From: Nostoc desertorum CM1-VF14
Lineage (GTDB): Bacteria; Cyanobacteriota; Cyanobacteriia; Cyanobacteriales; Nostocaceae
NCBI GenBank assembly: GCA_019359245.1
Contig: JAHHHR010000016.1
Span: forward strand, 1-64,000
Direction: 5' to 3'
DNA: 64,000 nt
Position numbers and translations under genes: made by a program. Within the stretch, counting starts at the first letter, position 1. Each line of letters opens with the position of its first letter. Shown piece after piece: positions 1-8,395 of the stretch. The notes below the pieces were generated by a model. That model searched no databases. It saw only the letters and a list, made by a program, of their open reading frames with translations, and was not told where the DNA came from.

Positions 1-61
1 GCAGACGTTTTTTTAGTTCTTCTTCGCTCTCTGCGATTTCAATCTCAAAAGGACGGCTCAT
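1..61 (-). CDS. IS630-like transposase N-terminus (partial)
   Basis: The reverse strand opens with ATG at 61 and reads MSRPFEIEIAESEEEL, then runs off the window edge after 20 codons. This start is, from memory, the typical N-terminus of the helix-turn-helix half of cyanobacterial IS630-family transposases. Only the first 20 residues are visible, so neither intactness nor the rest of the element can be judged. No terminal inverted repeat was identified between 61 and the DUF721 gene. Confidence 0.5.
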   Translation of the reverse strand, partial: MSRPFEIEIAESEEELKKRL

Positions 62-193
62 GAGTATTCAAATTTATCAAGTTTGCCTCCATCTATTATA
101 TGTAGCTTCATATTAAATTGGTATAAGATAAATTCTGCTTAATAAATAATCGCTAACTATTTTGCTTTTAATTTAGGTCAGGACTGATTACCT

Positions 194-733
194 TCAAAAC
201 TGTTTAGCCGCACAGACAGAACAGACTTCCCAGCGCTCGAGTTCACCGGGTGGGGTGGGAGATTCACATTGGGGACAAAGGGGTAAGCCATGCGATCGCG
301 ATCGCATGATCTTTGCCCAATTCCCAAAAGCAGCATCCACACCCTTGGCGGGTGTAACATCAGGGCGGCTAATCTCATCACCAAGATAACTGGGATGCTC
401 ATGGGGCGAAACCGTTTGTTGCTGTTTTCTCTCCACTGATGGATTCTGCCAGCCAGCAGTAGAGAAGCGAATATCAACCAAAGGCGTTGGCAGCTTTTTA
501 TTCAACTTTAAAAGTAAAGACGTGCGACCAAAAGTTAGGTTTTGCGCCCAAGCAGCACTAGAAGTTGCAACCGACAAAACATCGCGTTGAATCGACAATG
601 GTCGAGTATGTGCGGCAACCACTGGGCCAACAACTTCTGCCCAACACTTGAGCAGCCGTTGGAATGGTTGTTCTTGCCATTTAGCCTGCTTTTCCAGAAC
701 GCCTAAAATATCATTAATTGATTTCAACGACAT
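194..733 (-). CDS. DUF721 (DciA-like) protein with C-terminal zinc ribbon
   Basis: The 179-aa product has an N-terminal DUF721 domain (about residues 3-85), the family that includes the DnaB-loader DciA, with the characteristic W-x-x-V-V-G and S-x-x-W-A-x-x-L positions. After a charged linker the C-terminus carries CPQC and CSVC, a plausible zinc ribbon. The reading frame stays open to a TTG at 775, but ATG at 733 (MSLKSINDIL) begins exactly at the domain and is preferred. The upstream part would be translated repeat-like spacer. Role in replication initiation is inferred from the family only; the gene stands alone, divergent from the SPOR-like gene. Confidence 0.8.
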   Translation of the reverse strand: MSLKSINDILGVLEKQAKWQEQPFQRLLKCWAEVVGPVVAAHTRPLSIQRDVLSVATSSAAWAQNLTFGRTSLLLKLNKKLPTPLVDIRFSTAGWQNPSVERKQQQTVSPHEHPSYLGDEISRPDVTPAKGVDAAFGNWAKIMRSRSHGLPLCPQCESPTPPGELERWEVCSVCAAKQF

Positions 734-930
734 CGTTAAAAGTGCTGAGTAAAAAGTGAGGAGTGGAGAGAGCAAGGAGCAGAGGGAAAATTCCTCTCCT
801 CTTCAGCCTGCCACTGTGCCTCTTTTCAATTCCCAATTCCTAATCTATCTATTTAGATAATTTTCGCTACTATTGTCACAAATATATCTAAAAGTTAATT
901 CCAGCAATCTACGTTTGAGGCACAGAGGCA

Positions 931-2307
931 ATGACTCAAAACCCCCTGAACGATTCCGATACTCAATCTTCTAAAACACCTGGGTTGAAACCAGCACTAG
1001 CAGCAGCACTAGCGAGTTTAGAGGTGCCCCTAGATCAAGAATTAGCTCGATACCGACGCACACGAACTGGTTTGGTGTCATCAAAGCAGCTGCGTGTTGC
1101 AAGTTACATGAGCAGTCAACATCTGGGGTTGACTGCCATCCCTACAACATTGGGCATAACTCAGTCATCAGTAACGGAAATTAAAACTGACGTGCCACCT
1201 GCGCCTGCATCTGTACCTGTGAATCCTCAGATAACTTCAGCGCCAGCTACGGCAAAAACTGATGTACCACCTCCACCTCCGTCTTCTGTAGCTGTGAATC
1301 CTCAAAGTAACCCAGCGCCAGCTACGGCAAAAATTGAGGAACTAAATAATCTCAACGTGCCCTCCACCCCCAATTCTGCTAAAACACAAACTCAACTTCC
1401 ACCACCCCCGCCCAACTTTAGTAGTAGCATCGTACCAGTACTCGTAAAAGATACTAAGAGCGAAAATCTCTTGCAGCCAAATGACACCCCTAAGCACCCA
1501 GATGACTACTTAGAATCTAGTGAAGCACTGCTGCGAAGTCTGACAGAAGAACAACTAGAAACTAAGAAACCAAGTAATTATAGTGACAGTCTGCTATCAC
1601 CTTTGGGTATCGGCTCGATGTTGCTGCTATTGATGGCGAGTCTTACCTTAGGTTATGTAATATTCAATCCCAAAGGCTTGTCACAATGGAATTTAGGAAA
1701 GTTGTTTAACGGAAACTCGTCTCCCTTACCAGAAAATACTGAGGAAGTTGGGAGTAATGTCCAACCTCAGATCCAGTCACCAAAAACATCTATACCCAAG
1801 TATCCCAATCTAGCTGCCCAAGAGTTTCCAGAGGTGAGAAGCCCCAATGATCTAGTTGGCTTAACACCCAAAGTCCAACCAACCCTTGCAGCAGTGCCTA
1901 ATCCAGTTGTTCCCCAAAACTCCGTAAATCCTCAAGCGGCATTGCCTGAACCCAACACAGCCCTAAAACCGACAAATCCGATCGCTTTAGCACCAGTACC
2001 AACGGCACAGCCTTTGCCTCCCTTGAATTTGCCTCCCACTTCAACGGCAAAAACCTCGTCTAACCCAATCGCCACTTCACCAGAGCCGGATGCAGAAATC
2101 AAACCAGCAACAGATGGGTTCTATCATGTAGTGATAGATAATAAAGGCAAAGCTTTAGCCTCAGCACGGGAAATCATTCCCGATGCTTATTTATCACCTA
2201 GCAAAGAATTGGTTTTTCTGGGTGCTTTTAAAACTAAAGAGCAAGTACAACAACATATAAAATTGTTAGAGGCAAAGGGAATCAAGGCACGGGTTCAGCA
2301 GCCATGA
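931..2307 (+). CDS. Single-pass membrane protein with SPOR-like C-terminal domain
   Basis: The 458-aa product starts with a short basic and polar N-terminus, then a long Pro/Ala/Ser/Thr-rich region (about 80-200), a single hydrophobic helix near residue 230 (IGSMLLLLMASLTLGYVIF), a second Pro-rich linker, and a C-terminal alpha/beta segment of about 65 residues containing FLGAFKTKEQVQQHI and KGIKARVQQ. That last pattern resembles SPOR peptidoglycan-binding repeats (F-x-G-x-F followed by amphipathic helix and strand). Topology suggests a cytoplasmic N-terminus with the C-terminal domain in the periplasm, perhaps binding denuded glycan. The Pro-rich region contains near-repeats (VAVNPQ, PAPATAKT). 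Specific function is unknown. Confidence 0.75.
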   Translation: MTQNPLNDSDTQSSKTPGLKPALAAALASLEVPLDQELARYRRTRTGLVSSKQLRVASYMSSQHLGLTAIPTTLGITQSSVTEIKTDVPPAPASVPVNPQITSAPATAKTDVPPPPPSSVAVNPQSNPAPATAKIEELNNLNVPSTPNSAKTQTQLPPPPPNFSSSIVPVLVKDTKSENLLQPNDTPKHPDDYLESSEALLRSLTEEQLETKKPSNYSDSLLSPLGIGSMLLLLMASLTLGYVIFNPKGLSQWNLGKLFNGNSSPLPENTEEVGSNVQPQIQSPKTSIPKYPNLAAQEFPEVRSPNDLVGLTPKVQPTLAAVPNPVVPQNSVNPQAALPEPNTALKPTNPIALAPVPTAQPLPPLNLPPTSTAKTSSNPIATSPEPDAEIKPATDGFYHVVIDNKGKALASAREIIPDAYLSPSKELVFLGAFKTKEQVQQHIKLLEAKGIKARVQQP

Positions 2308-2507
2308 GTTGTAAAAATCTACGATACCATGAGATAACAGTCCTGAGTCATGAGTGCTGAGTCCTGGATCAAGAGTCTTGAGTTAAAAGATTGCTACGCC
2401 ATTTTGAGGCGACTGCTCTGCGTATGTCTTACTAAAGTACATCAGTACGCAGTAGTTTTTCTTTACTTAGCACTCAGCTAATTGAGGTGTGGCATCCAAA
2501 TTATACG

Positions 2508-2542
2508 GTGATGAGTAATTATCAAAACTCATTACTCAGCAC
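2508..2542 (+). promoter_or_regulatory. Hairpin in the leader of the pspA-like gene
   Basis: GTGATGAGTAAT (2508-2519) faces ATTACTCAGCAC (2531-2542), giving a stem with one mismatch around an 11-nt loop, 25 nt before the preferred start at 2568. The sequence is made of the same TGAGT-type short repeats as the intergenic spacer upstream. It may simply be repeat debris or may affect translation of the downstream gene. Confidence 0.4.
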
Positions 2543-2567
2543 TGAATTTCGTGAATGGAGAGCCGAC

Positions 2568-3320
2568 ATGGAATTAATCAAGCGTATCCTGCGAGTGATT
2601 CGCGCTAATCTCAATAGTTTGATCGGTGGTGCAGAAGATCCAGAAAAGATTCTGGAGCAAACTGTCCTAGAGATGCAGGAAAATTTGGTGCGGTTGCGGC
2701 AGGGTGTAGCACAAGCGATCGCTACCCAGAAACGAACTGAACGACAGGCAGCAGCTGCGAACTCTCAAACGGAAGAATGGTATCGCCGCGCCCAATTGGC
2801 CCTGCAACAAGGCAACGAACCTCTAGCACGGGAAGCTTTGACTAAGCGCCAAGCCTATAAAGAAACCACTACAGCTCTCTTTTCCCAGATAGAGCAGCAA
2901 AACGATATAGTAGCTAGGCTAAAAAAGGATATGCGATCGCTAGAGTTAAAAATTTCCGAGGCGAAAACAAAAAAAGATATGTATATTGCTCGCGCCCGTT
3001 CTGCTGAAGCATCTTCTCGCCTCCAGGAAATGCTGGGTGGAGTTTCTGCCACCAGCAGCCTGAATGCCTTTGAGCGGATGGAAGAAAAAGTTTTGCAGAT
3101 AGAAGCTCAATCAGAAGCGATCGCTCAACTCGGTAGCGATGACTTGGAAACACAATTTACTTCCTTAGAATCTACTAATAATGTAGATGCCGAATTGGCA
3201 GCGATGAAGGTACAGGTTTTAAATGGGGCAGAAAACACACAGTATAACAATCTCCTCACGCAGGAGAATCAGAAGACACAGCCTTCCCAACAGCAGTTAC
3301 CCAACACTCAAGACTCTTGA
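2568..3320 (+). CDS. PspA/IM30 family protein (first of tandem pair)
   Basis: From ATG at 2568 the 250-aa product is a PspA/IM30 coiled-coil protein (MELIKRILRVIRANLNSL..., EDPEKILEQ, LRQGVAQAIA, FERMEEKV). The frame remains open to GTG 2487, but the extra 27 residues are spacer-derived and a GGAGAG ribosome-binding site lies just before 2568. The family forms membrane-associated oligomers that protect or remodel bacterial and thylakoid membranes. Compared with the downstream copy it diverges after the last coiled-coil helix, ending in a Gln/Asn-rich tail and lacking the terminal helix typical of Vipp1. It is therefore best read as a PspA-like paralogue. Confidence 0.9.
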   Translation: MELIKRILRVIRANLNSLIGGAEDPEKILEQTVLEMQENLVRLRQGVAQAIATQKRTERQAAAANSQTEEWYRRAQLALQQGNEPLAREALTKRQAYKETTTALFSQIEQQNDIVARLKKDMRSLELKISEAKTKKDMYIARARSAEASSRLQEMLGGVSATSSLNAFERMEEKVLQIEAQSEAIAQLGSDDLETQFTSLESTNNVDAELAAMKVQVLNGAENTQYNNLLTQENQKTQPSQQQLPNTQDS

Positions 3321-3488
3321 GAAACAGGTAAGGGAGCAGGGGGCAGGGGGAAATGACCCCATCAAGAACTGTCGTGGAATGAGGGAGAGAACATGGGTCT
3401 GAATTTCCCACTCAAGCAAGCGTGGTTATCGTAAAGAGCCGGAAGCTAACGTAATAGGTAGGTGGGACGAATCCTAATTCTTTTCTAT

Positions 3489-3530
3489 CTCCCTGCTCCC
3501 TGCTCCCTGCTCCCTGCTCCCTGCCCCCTG
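3489..3530 (+). repeat. Heptamer tandem array (CTCCCTG)
   Basis: Five perfect copies of CTCCCTG (3489-3523) are followed by one variant (CCCCCTG). This is a classical cyanobacterial short tandemly repeated repetitive sequence. It sits in the 384-bp spacer between the two pspA-type genes; its purine-rich counterpart (GGGAGCA/GGGGGCA) appears at about 3332-3350, so the two could pair as an inverted repeat. No gene was seen in the spacer. Confidence 0.85.
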
Positions 3531-3704
3531 CCTCTTAGTTGAAGTTCGACTAATTACCCCACTTTGGAGATATCTTAACAATTAAGAACTGTTAGAAGGT
3601 ACTGATTTAAACCGGAAAGATTACATTGAAATAGGTAGCTATTAAAAAATAAAAAAGCTAACTGTCCAGCAAAAAGCGTAAACCACACAAGGAAAAACAA
3701 AGTT

Positions 3705-4481
3705 ATGGGATTATTCGATCGCATTAAGCGAGTAGTTAGTTCTAACCTCAACGACTTGGTTAACAAAGCCGAAGACCCGGAAAAAATGCTAGAACAAGCC
3801 ATCCTGGAAATGCAGGAAGACTTGGTTCAGCTGCGTCAGGGAGTAGCCCAGGCGATCGCCGCCCAAAAACGTAGTGAGAAACAGTATAATGATGCCCAAA
3901 ATGAAATCAATAAGTGGCAACGCAATGCCCAACTAGCACTGCAAAAAGGTGATGAGAACTTAGCAAGGCAAGCTCTAGAGCGCAAAAAAACTTATACTGA
4001 CACCAGCGCCGCCCTCAAAGCTAGTTTGGATACCCAAAGCACTCAAGTTGAAACCCTCAAGCGCAACTTAATCCAGCTGGAAAGCAAGATTTCTGAGGCT
4101 AAAACCAAGAAAGAAATGCTCAAAGCTCGGATCACTACTGCCAAAGCCCAAGAGCAACTCCAAGGCATGGTGCGTGGGATGAATACCAGCAGTGCAATGT
4201 CTGCCTTCGAGCGGATGGAAGAAAAAGTCTTGATGCAAGAATCCCGGGCCCAGGCACTAGGAGAGTTAGCAGGTGCAGATTTAGAAACCCAATTTGCCCA
4301 GTTGGAAGGTGGTAGCGATGTTGATGATGAGTTGGCAGCTCTAAAAGCGCAAATGCTACCACCCGCCACTCCAGTAACTCAAGCACAACTGCCACCGCAA
4401 CAAGAAACCACTGCTCCTAAGTCTAATGAGGTGGTTGATGCCGAGTTGGATTCCTTACGCAAGCAATTGGATCAACTGTAA
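3705..4481 (+). CDS. vipp1: Vipp1/IM30 membrane-remodelling protein
   Basis: The 258-aa product begins MGLFDRIKRVVSSNLNDLV, the amphipathic membrane-binding helix of Vipp1/PspA, followed by the conserved coiled-coil core (EDPEKMLEQAILEMQEDL, AFERMEEKVLMQE). Unlike its upstream paralogue it has a Pro/Gln linker and a final helix (about 241-258, VVDAELDSLRKQLDQL), the C-terminal extension that distinguishes cyanobacterial/chloroplast Vipp1 from PspA. Vipp1 forms ESCRT-III-like rings and rods and is required for thylakoid biogenesis and maintenance. It is monocistronic by layout, with a clear terminator just downstream at 4509-4535. Confidence 0.92.
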   Translation: MGLFDRIKRVVSSNLNDLVNKAEDPEKMLEQAILEMQEDLVQLRQGVAQAIAAQKRSEKQYNDAQNEINKWQRNAQLALQKGDENLARQALERKKTYTDTSAALKASLDTQSTQVETLKRNLIQLESKISEAKTKKEMLKARITTAKAQEQLQGMVRGMNTSSAMSAFERMEEKVLMQESRAQALGELAGADLETQFAQLEGGSDVDDELAALKAQMLPPATPVTQAQLPPQQETTAPKSNEVVDAELDSLRKQLDQL

Positions 4482-4508
4482 AATTGGTAGAAAACTTATT
4501 TGAACTAG

Positions 4509-4535
4509 TCCCACAACTGTTGGTTGTGGGATTTT
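4509..4535 (+). terminator. Rho-independent terminator after vipp1
   Basis: TCCCACAA and TTGTGGGA form a perfect 8-bp stem around a 7-nt loop, followed by TTTTA. It begins 28 bp after the vipp1 stop codon. Confidence 0.75.
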
Positions 4536-4544
4536 ACGTCATTA

Positions 4545-4597
4545 GCCAATAGTTAATAGTCAAAATCACTATGAATTATTGACTATTAACTATTGGC
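4545..4597. repeat. Perfect 19-bp inverted repeat made of heptamers
   Basis: GCCAATAGTTAATAGTCAA (4545-4563) and its exact complement (4579-4597) flank a 15-nt loop. Each arm is itself built from two 7-mers (AATAGTT/AATAGTC). The element lies between the vipp1 terminator and the thioredoxin start, probably inside or just upstream of the thioredoxin leader. Confidence 0.8.
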
Positions 4598-4655
4598 GAC
4601 TTTGGGATAAAGTATTGTGTGTGCCAACTTTGATCGCCCCCTGATGGAGACTGCA

Positions 4656-4991
4656 ATGAGTAAGGCTGTAATCACCATAACTGATGCTGAGTTTGAAACA
4701 GAAGTGTTAAAAGCTGAACAGCCTGTATTAGTTTACTTTTGGGCTTCCTGGTGTGGGCCTTGTCAATTGATGTCGCCCCTGATTAACTCAGCTGCTACCA
4801 AATATAGCGATCGCCTCAAAATCGTTAAAATGGAAATTGACCCTAACCCAGTGACTGTTAAGCAGTACCAAGTGGAAGGTGTACCAGCCCTCAGATTATT
4901 TCATGGCCAGGAAGTTTTGATATCAACTGAGGGAGTCATCGGCAAAGATAAATTACTCGAACTCTTAGATACACACTTAAATAGTAATTAG
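4656..4991 (+). CDS. Thioredoxin family protein
   Basis: From ATG 4656 the 111-aa product is a complete thioredoxin fold with the dithiol active site WCGPC (C33/C36) and the cis-proline loop GVPAL. An open GTG at 4617 would add 13 residues with no homology, and TGGAGA just upstream of 4656 is a suitable ribosome-binding site. Sequence around the active site (YFWASWCGPCQLM) is closer to the thioredoxin-like proteins common in Nostoc than to canonical TrxA, so reductase partner and targets are uncertain. It is monocistronic, preceded by an inverted repeat and followed by heptamer arrays. Confidence 0.88.
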   Translation: MSKAVITITDAEFETEVLKAEQPVLVYFWASWCGPCQLMSPLINSAATKYSDRLKIVKMEIDPNPVTVKQYQVEGVPALRLFHGQEVLISTEGVIGKDKLLELLDTHLNSN

Positions 4992-5143
4992 TCATTAGTC
5001 ATTGGTCATTGGTCATTGGTCACTTAGTACTGAGCATTGCCGCAAAGCCTGCGGCATAGCTACGCTTAGGGCGCAGCTTCTCCAAGAGTTGTATTGGACG
5101 AATGACAAATGACAAATGACAAAGGACAAATGACAAATGACTA
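4991..5143. repeat. Facing heptamer arrays with a dispersed repeat between them
   Basis: GTCATTA/GTCATTG repeats (4991-5022) and ATGACAA repeats (5102-5143) face each other; one mismatch per heptamer would remain if they paired. Between them lies a dispersed Nostoc-type hairpin sequence (about 5039-5092, with GCCGCAAAGCCTGCGGC). The right array runs into the aminotransferase start: the ATG at 5137 is itself part of the repeat. Confidence 0.75.
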
Positions 5144-5145
5144 AT

Positions 5146-6363
5146 ATGCAATTTGCAAAGCGTTTACAACCCCTGCAATCTAATGTATTTGCTGATATGG
5201 ACAGAGCCAAGGCAATCGCTTTGGCATCTGGACAACAAGTAATTGATTTGTCGCTGGGGTCTTCTGATTTACCAACTGAGGCACACGTCATTGAGGCGAT
5301 CGCCCAGTCTCTCTATGATCGCAGTACCCACGGCTATCTGTTGTTTAACGGTACCTTTGGGTTTCGTGAAGCAGCAGCCAAATGGTACGAACAAAAATTT
5401 GGTATCAAAGTCGATCCTCAAACTGAGGTATTACCTCTAATTGGTTCTCAAGAAGGCACAGCCCATTTACCCCTAGCAATACTTAATCCAGGAGATTTTG
5501 CACTGTTGCTTGATCCAGGTTATCCCTCCCATGCGGGGGGAGTTTACCTAGCCAGTGGCCAAATCTATTCAATGCCACTACGGGCAGAAAACGCCTTTTT
5601 ACCAGTGTTTGCTGATATTCCTGCCCCAGTCTTGACCCAGTCGCGGATGATGGTATTAAGTTATCCTCACAATCCCACTGCTGCGATCGCTCCTTTATCT
5701 TTCTTCCAAGAAGCTGTCGCCTTTTGTCAGCAACACAATCTCGCCCTGGTTCACGATTTCCCCTACGTAGATTTGGTATTTCAGGAAACTGGCGAGTGGG
5801 CAATGAATTCTTCCCAATACCCAATACCCAATACCCAGTCACTAGTCCCTTCAATTCTGCAAGCTGATCCAGAGAAAAGCGTCTCGATTGAATTTTTCAC
5901 CCTTTCCAAGTCCTACAATATGGGCGGCTTCCGTATTGGGTACGCCATCGGTAATGCCCAGTTAATTAACGCCTTACGCCAAGTAAAAGCAGCCGTTGAT
6001 TTTAATCAGTACCGGGGAATTTTGAATGGTGCGATCGCAGCCCTGACTGGTCCTCAAGCTGGGGTAAAATCTGCTGTCGCTACCTTCCAGCAGCGCCGTG
6101 ATGCTTTCATCACTGCTTTACACCGCATTAGCTGGAATGTTGCCACTCCCAAAGCCACAATGTACATTTGGGCAAAATTGCCCTCAGCTTGGAGTCAAAA
6201 CTCCATTGAATTTTGTACCCAGTTAGTCAAACAAACTGGTGTAGCCGCTTCCCCAGGTGCTGGCTTTGGCAAATCCGGCGAAGGGTATGTTCGTTTTGCC
6301 TTGGTGCATGAGCCACCTTTGTTAGAAACTGCTGTGGAAAGAATGGCTGAGTTCCTTCATTGA
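5146..6363 (+). CDS. Class I/II PLP-dependent aminotransferase (LL-DAP-AT-like)
   Basis: The 405-aa product is a fold-type I aminotransferase: the PLP lysine lies in FFTLSKSYNMGGFRIGY, with the substrate/cofactor motif SYPHNPTA and the C-terminal arginine motif YVRFALV. It belongs to the group often labelled LL-diaminopimelate or alanine/aspartate aminotransferase in cyanobacteria; the exact substrate cannot be decided from sequence. ATG 5146 is preferred because ATG 5137 is made by a heptamer repeat. An in-frame insertion of three CCCAATA heptamers (5813-5833) encodes QYPIPNT in a surface-loop-like region after VHDFPYVDLVF. A GC-rich hairpin follows the gene. Confidence 0.85.
   Translation: MQFAKRLQPLQSNVFADMDRAKAIALASGQQVIDLSLGSSDLPTEAHVIEAIAQSLYDRSTHGYLLFNGTFGFREAAAKWYEQKFGIKVDPQTEVLPLIGSQEGTAHLPLAILNPGDFALLLDPGYPSHAGGVYLASGQIYSMPLRAENAFLPVFADIPAPVLTQSRMMVLSYPHNPTAAIAPLSFFQEAVAFCQQHNLALVHDFPYVDLVFQETGEWAMNSSQYPIPNTQSLVPSILQADPEKSVSIEFFTLSKSYNMGGFRIGYAIGNAQLINALRQVKAAVDFNQYRGILNGAIAALTGPQAGVKSAVATFQQRRDAFITALHRISWNVATPKATMYIWAKLPSAWSQNSIEFCTQLVKQTGVAASPGAGFGKSGEGYVRFALVHEPPLLETAVERMAEFLH
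5813..5840 (+). repeat. Heptamer array inside the aminotransferase gene
   Basis: Three perfect CCCAATA copies (5813-5833) and one variant (CCCAGTC) lie in frame within the coding sequence. Three heptamers equal seven codons, so the insertion does not shift the frame. The encoded residues (QYPIPNTQS) do not look like conserved aminotransferase sequence. Confidence 0.8.
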
Positions 6364-6421
6364 ATTTCTTCTTAAACTGAACAGCTGCATCAACCTCGGT
6401 TAATAAAAAATCAAGAGTTTG

Positions 6422-6445
6422 AAACCCGCCTACGCGGGTTTTGAC
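6422..6445 (+). terminator. Hairpin/terminator after aminotransferase
   Basis: AAACCCGC (6422-6429) pairs with GCGGGTTT (6434-6441) around CTAC, followed by a short T run. It lies 58 bp past the stop codon. The same hairpin type is widely dispersed in Nostoc genomes, so it may be a repeat acting as terminator. Confidence 0.6.
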
Positions 6446-6860
6446 CGTGTAGACATGGTTTCTAACCGCCAATTTCAGGTTAACGTGAGTTCGATAAACC
6501 TCTCCCCTGAAACCCTTATTACACCGTTGCTTGCTTCTGAGATATGTCAACGTGTTTGCGTCGTTTCCGTCAACTAATGCTGAATTAATCTTCTTAACCC
6601 GAACTGAAGTTAAGTAATTATACGTATAAAAATATAGAAATATTCGTCATTTTTTCATTGATAATCAGCACTAACTTTACCCAATCAAGTCTCCCCATTT
6701 CTTAAACTGGTTTTGTACGCTCAACTACCAAAGATGGCTAACAATGCAAGTCGCGCTTAAAAGCCGCCGTATTGCTAAAAAGCCTGTAGCCAAAACAGCC
6801 CAAGCCTATAAGCGGCAGTAGTTTAAAACTTAACTTTCAAACTGGCAGAGACTTGAAGAA
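6446..6860. other. Gene-poor spacer with one tiny possible ORF
   Basis: No gene of normal size is seen here. A 25-codon open frame at 6744-6821 encodes a very basic peptide (QVALKSRRIAKKPVAKTAQAY...) that could be a fragment or chance ORF; it has no convincing ribosome-binding site. The rest is AT-rich and presumably holds the promoter of the PEP-CTERM gene. Confidence 0.5.
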
Positions 6861-7859
6861 ATGAAAATGACTTTTCACAAACTTGTAATTGGTGCTTCAA
6901 TAGCTATTGGCGTGAGCGTTGCCACTACACCAGCACACGCTACATCTTTTAGTTTTAACAATCCAAATGAAATTAAAACTTATACTGGTGGGTCAAATGG
7001 TAATTTTATAGCAAATGATACTGTAGCTGCTTCCCAAGCCCTGAGTGATGGCAATCCTTCCTCTAACGTGGAGCTTTGGTATAGCAGCGAAAACCCAACT
7101 TCTAACGTTGGCTTCACCGCCACACAAGGAAACTACAGCGCCACAGTTAGCAGCGTTATTGCTAGTGACTGGAATAGTTTTGGTTCGCAATGGCTGGGTG
7201 ATTTGTTGAGTGCTTATACTCCATTCCAGTCAGTGTGGAATGGGTTTTCAGCAAATACCAAATTATTAGTAGCAAGTTACTTTCCTTTATTGGGGATGGG
7301 AGATCCTAATATTGGTAGCTTCCAATTCGGTCAAAATGGCGGTCTAGAACTGACATTAGTTGGTCACTTGGATGTCAAGACTAAACTCTCAGATACACTT
7401 TCTACTAAGCTTACCGAAGCGTGGAATGGAGGAGTTAAATTACTATTTTCAGGTAAAACAAGTTTACCAACCGCTTTAGAAGTTCAAACTAAGATTTCAT
7501 TACTGAAATTACTACCCACATCGCCTACGCTGCAAAGTCAAATAGCTCAACTGACATCATTCAAAGATGTACTCACCCTGCAAGCGACATTAAACGCTTA
7601 CCAAGGTGAAATCGGAGCTAGTGAAATTGCCAAGGTAGTTAATGGCAATAACACTTACTACGCCTATAGCTTTAACCCTATTGCATCTGGAATTACAGCC
7701 TCTGATGATGGCATATCCTACAGCGCCTATTACACTTGGAACACGCCTGGATATACACCTCCTTCAACTCCAGTACCAGAACCATCAATAATACTAGGTC
7801 TACTCGGTGTTGCTGGCGTTTTTGCCACACAACGCAAATTTAAAAAAGTATCTATTTAA
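6861..7859 (+). CDS. PEP-CTERM sorting-domain exported protein
   Basis: The 332-aa product has a signal peptide (positive MKMTFHK, hydrophobic stretch, cleavage near TTPAHA-TS) and a C-terminal PEP-CTERM tripartite signal: VPEPS, a hydrophobic helix (IILGLLGVAGVFA) and a basic tail (QRKFKKVSI). Such proteins are sorted by an exosortase to the cell surface or matrix; no exosortase gene is in the window. The mature body is rich in Ser/Thr/Asn/Gly and matches no domain I recognise. The gene is monocistronic and ends in a strong terminator. Confidence 0.85.
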   Translation: MKMTFHKLVIGASIAIGVSVATTPAHATSFSFNNPNEIKTYTGGSNGNFIANDTVAASQALSDGNPSSNVELWYSSENPTSNVGFTATQGNYSATVSSVIASDWNSFGSQWLGDLLSAYTPFQSVWNGFSANTKLLVASYFPLLGMGDPNIGSFQFGQNGGLELTLVGHLDVKTKLSDTLSTKLTEAWNGGVKLLFSGKTSLPTALEVQTKISLLKLLPTSPTLQSQIAQLTSFKDVLTLQATLNAYQGEIGASEIAKVVNGNNTYYAYSFNPIASGITASDDGISYSAYYTWNTPGYTPPSTPVPEPSIILGLLGVAGVFATQRKFKKVSI

Positions 7860-7887
7860 GATTGGGGATTCAAAACGACAAATAAGT

Positions 7888-7914
7888 AAGGGAGCTAATG
7901 GCTCCCTTTTTTTA
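7888..7914 (+). terminator. Rho-independent terminator after PEP-CTERM gene
   Basis: AAGGGAGC and GCTCCCTT form a perfect 8-bp stem with loop TAATG, followed by an uninterrupted T run. It lies about 30 bp after the stop codon. Confidence 0.9.
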
Positions 7915-8395
7915 TGAATACTTCCTTCCAGCTAGAAGATGATTTAAAATTTTTAATTTAAAGTTTTAAACCTAAAAATGAATCGGTTATGAGAGCCTAC
8001 ATCTTTATGCCCTACCAATACAAGAGGGTTTTCATGAAATGGTATTACTTAGCTTCACATCCAGATAAAAATTGTTTTACAAAGGGCAATTATCTTACCG
8101 TTATTACAGTATTGCTTAAGTAGCTTTACTCATTAAAATTAGACTATTCGAATTTTAAAAACAGTATTTTATTTAATACTATTAAATATAAAAATAGCAT
8201 AAAGTAAGTTTTAAGTTTCAATTAAAAGCTTATTAATATTATTATTTTCAATTATAATAGTACAGTTAAATTGAATTAATAACATTTTTCAGTAAATTGC
8301 ATAAATAAGGTTTGTATTTATTTCACTATTTAAATGCAATACCGTTTTAGTTTATTGTAATAATTGTTGGCTTTTACTTAAGATAATAGGTAGCA
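7915..8395. other. AT-rich intergenic region upstream of CheY-like gene
   Basis: About 480 bp of strongly AT-rich DNA. A 29-codon ORF (ATG at 8034, KWYYLASHPDKNCFTKG...) is open but lacks supporting evidence. The segment 8100-8390 is almost free of G/C runs and probably contains the promoter and a long leader of the response-regulator gene. No repeat or RNA structure was recognised. Confidence 0.5.

Noticed and set aside
178..477. 99-codon minus-strand ORF overlapping the DUF721 gene
   Set aside because: It is in another frame of a well-supported gene and its translation has no domain pattern.
3489..3530. CTCCCTG array considered as a CRISPR array
   Set aside because: Units are 7 bp with no spacers; it is a tandem repeat, and no cas gene is in the window.
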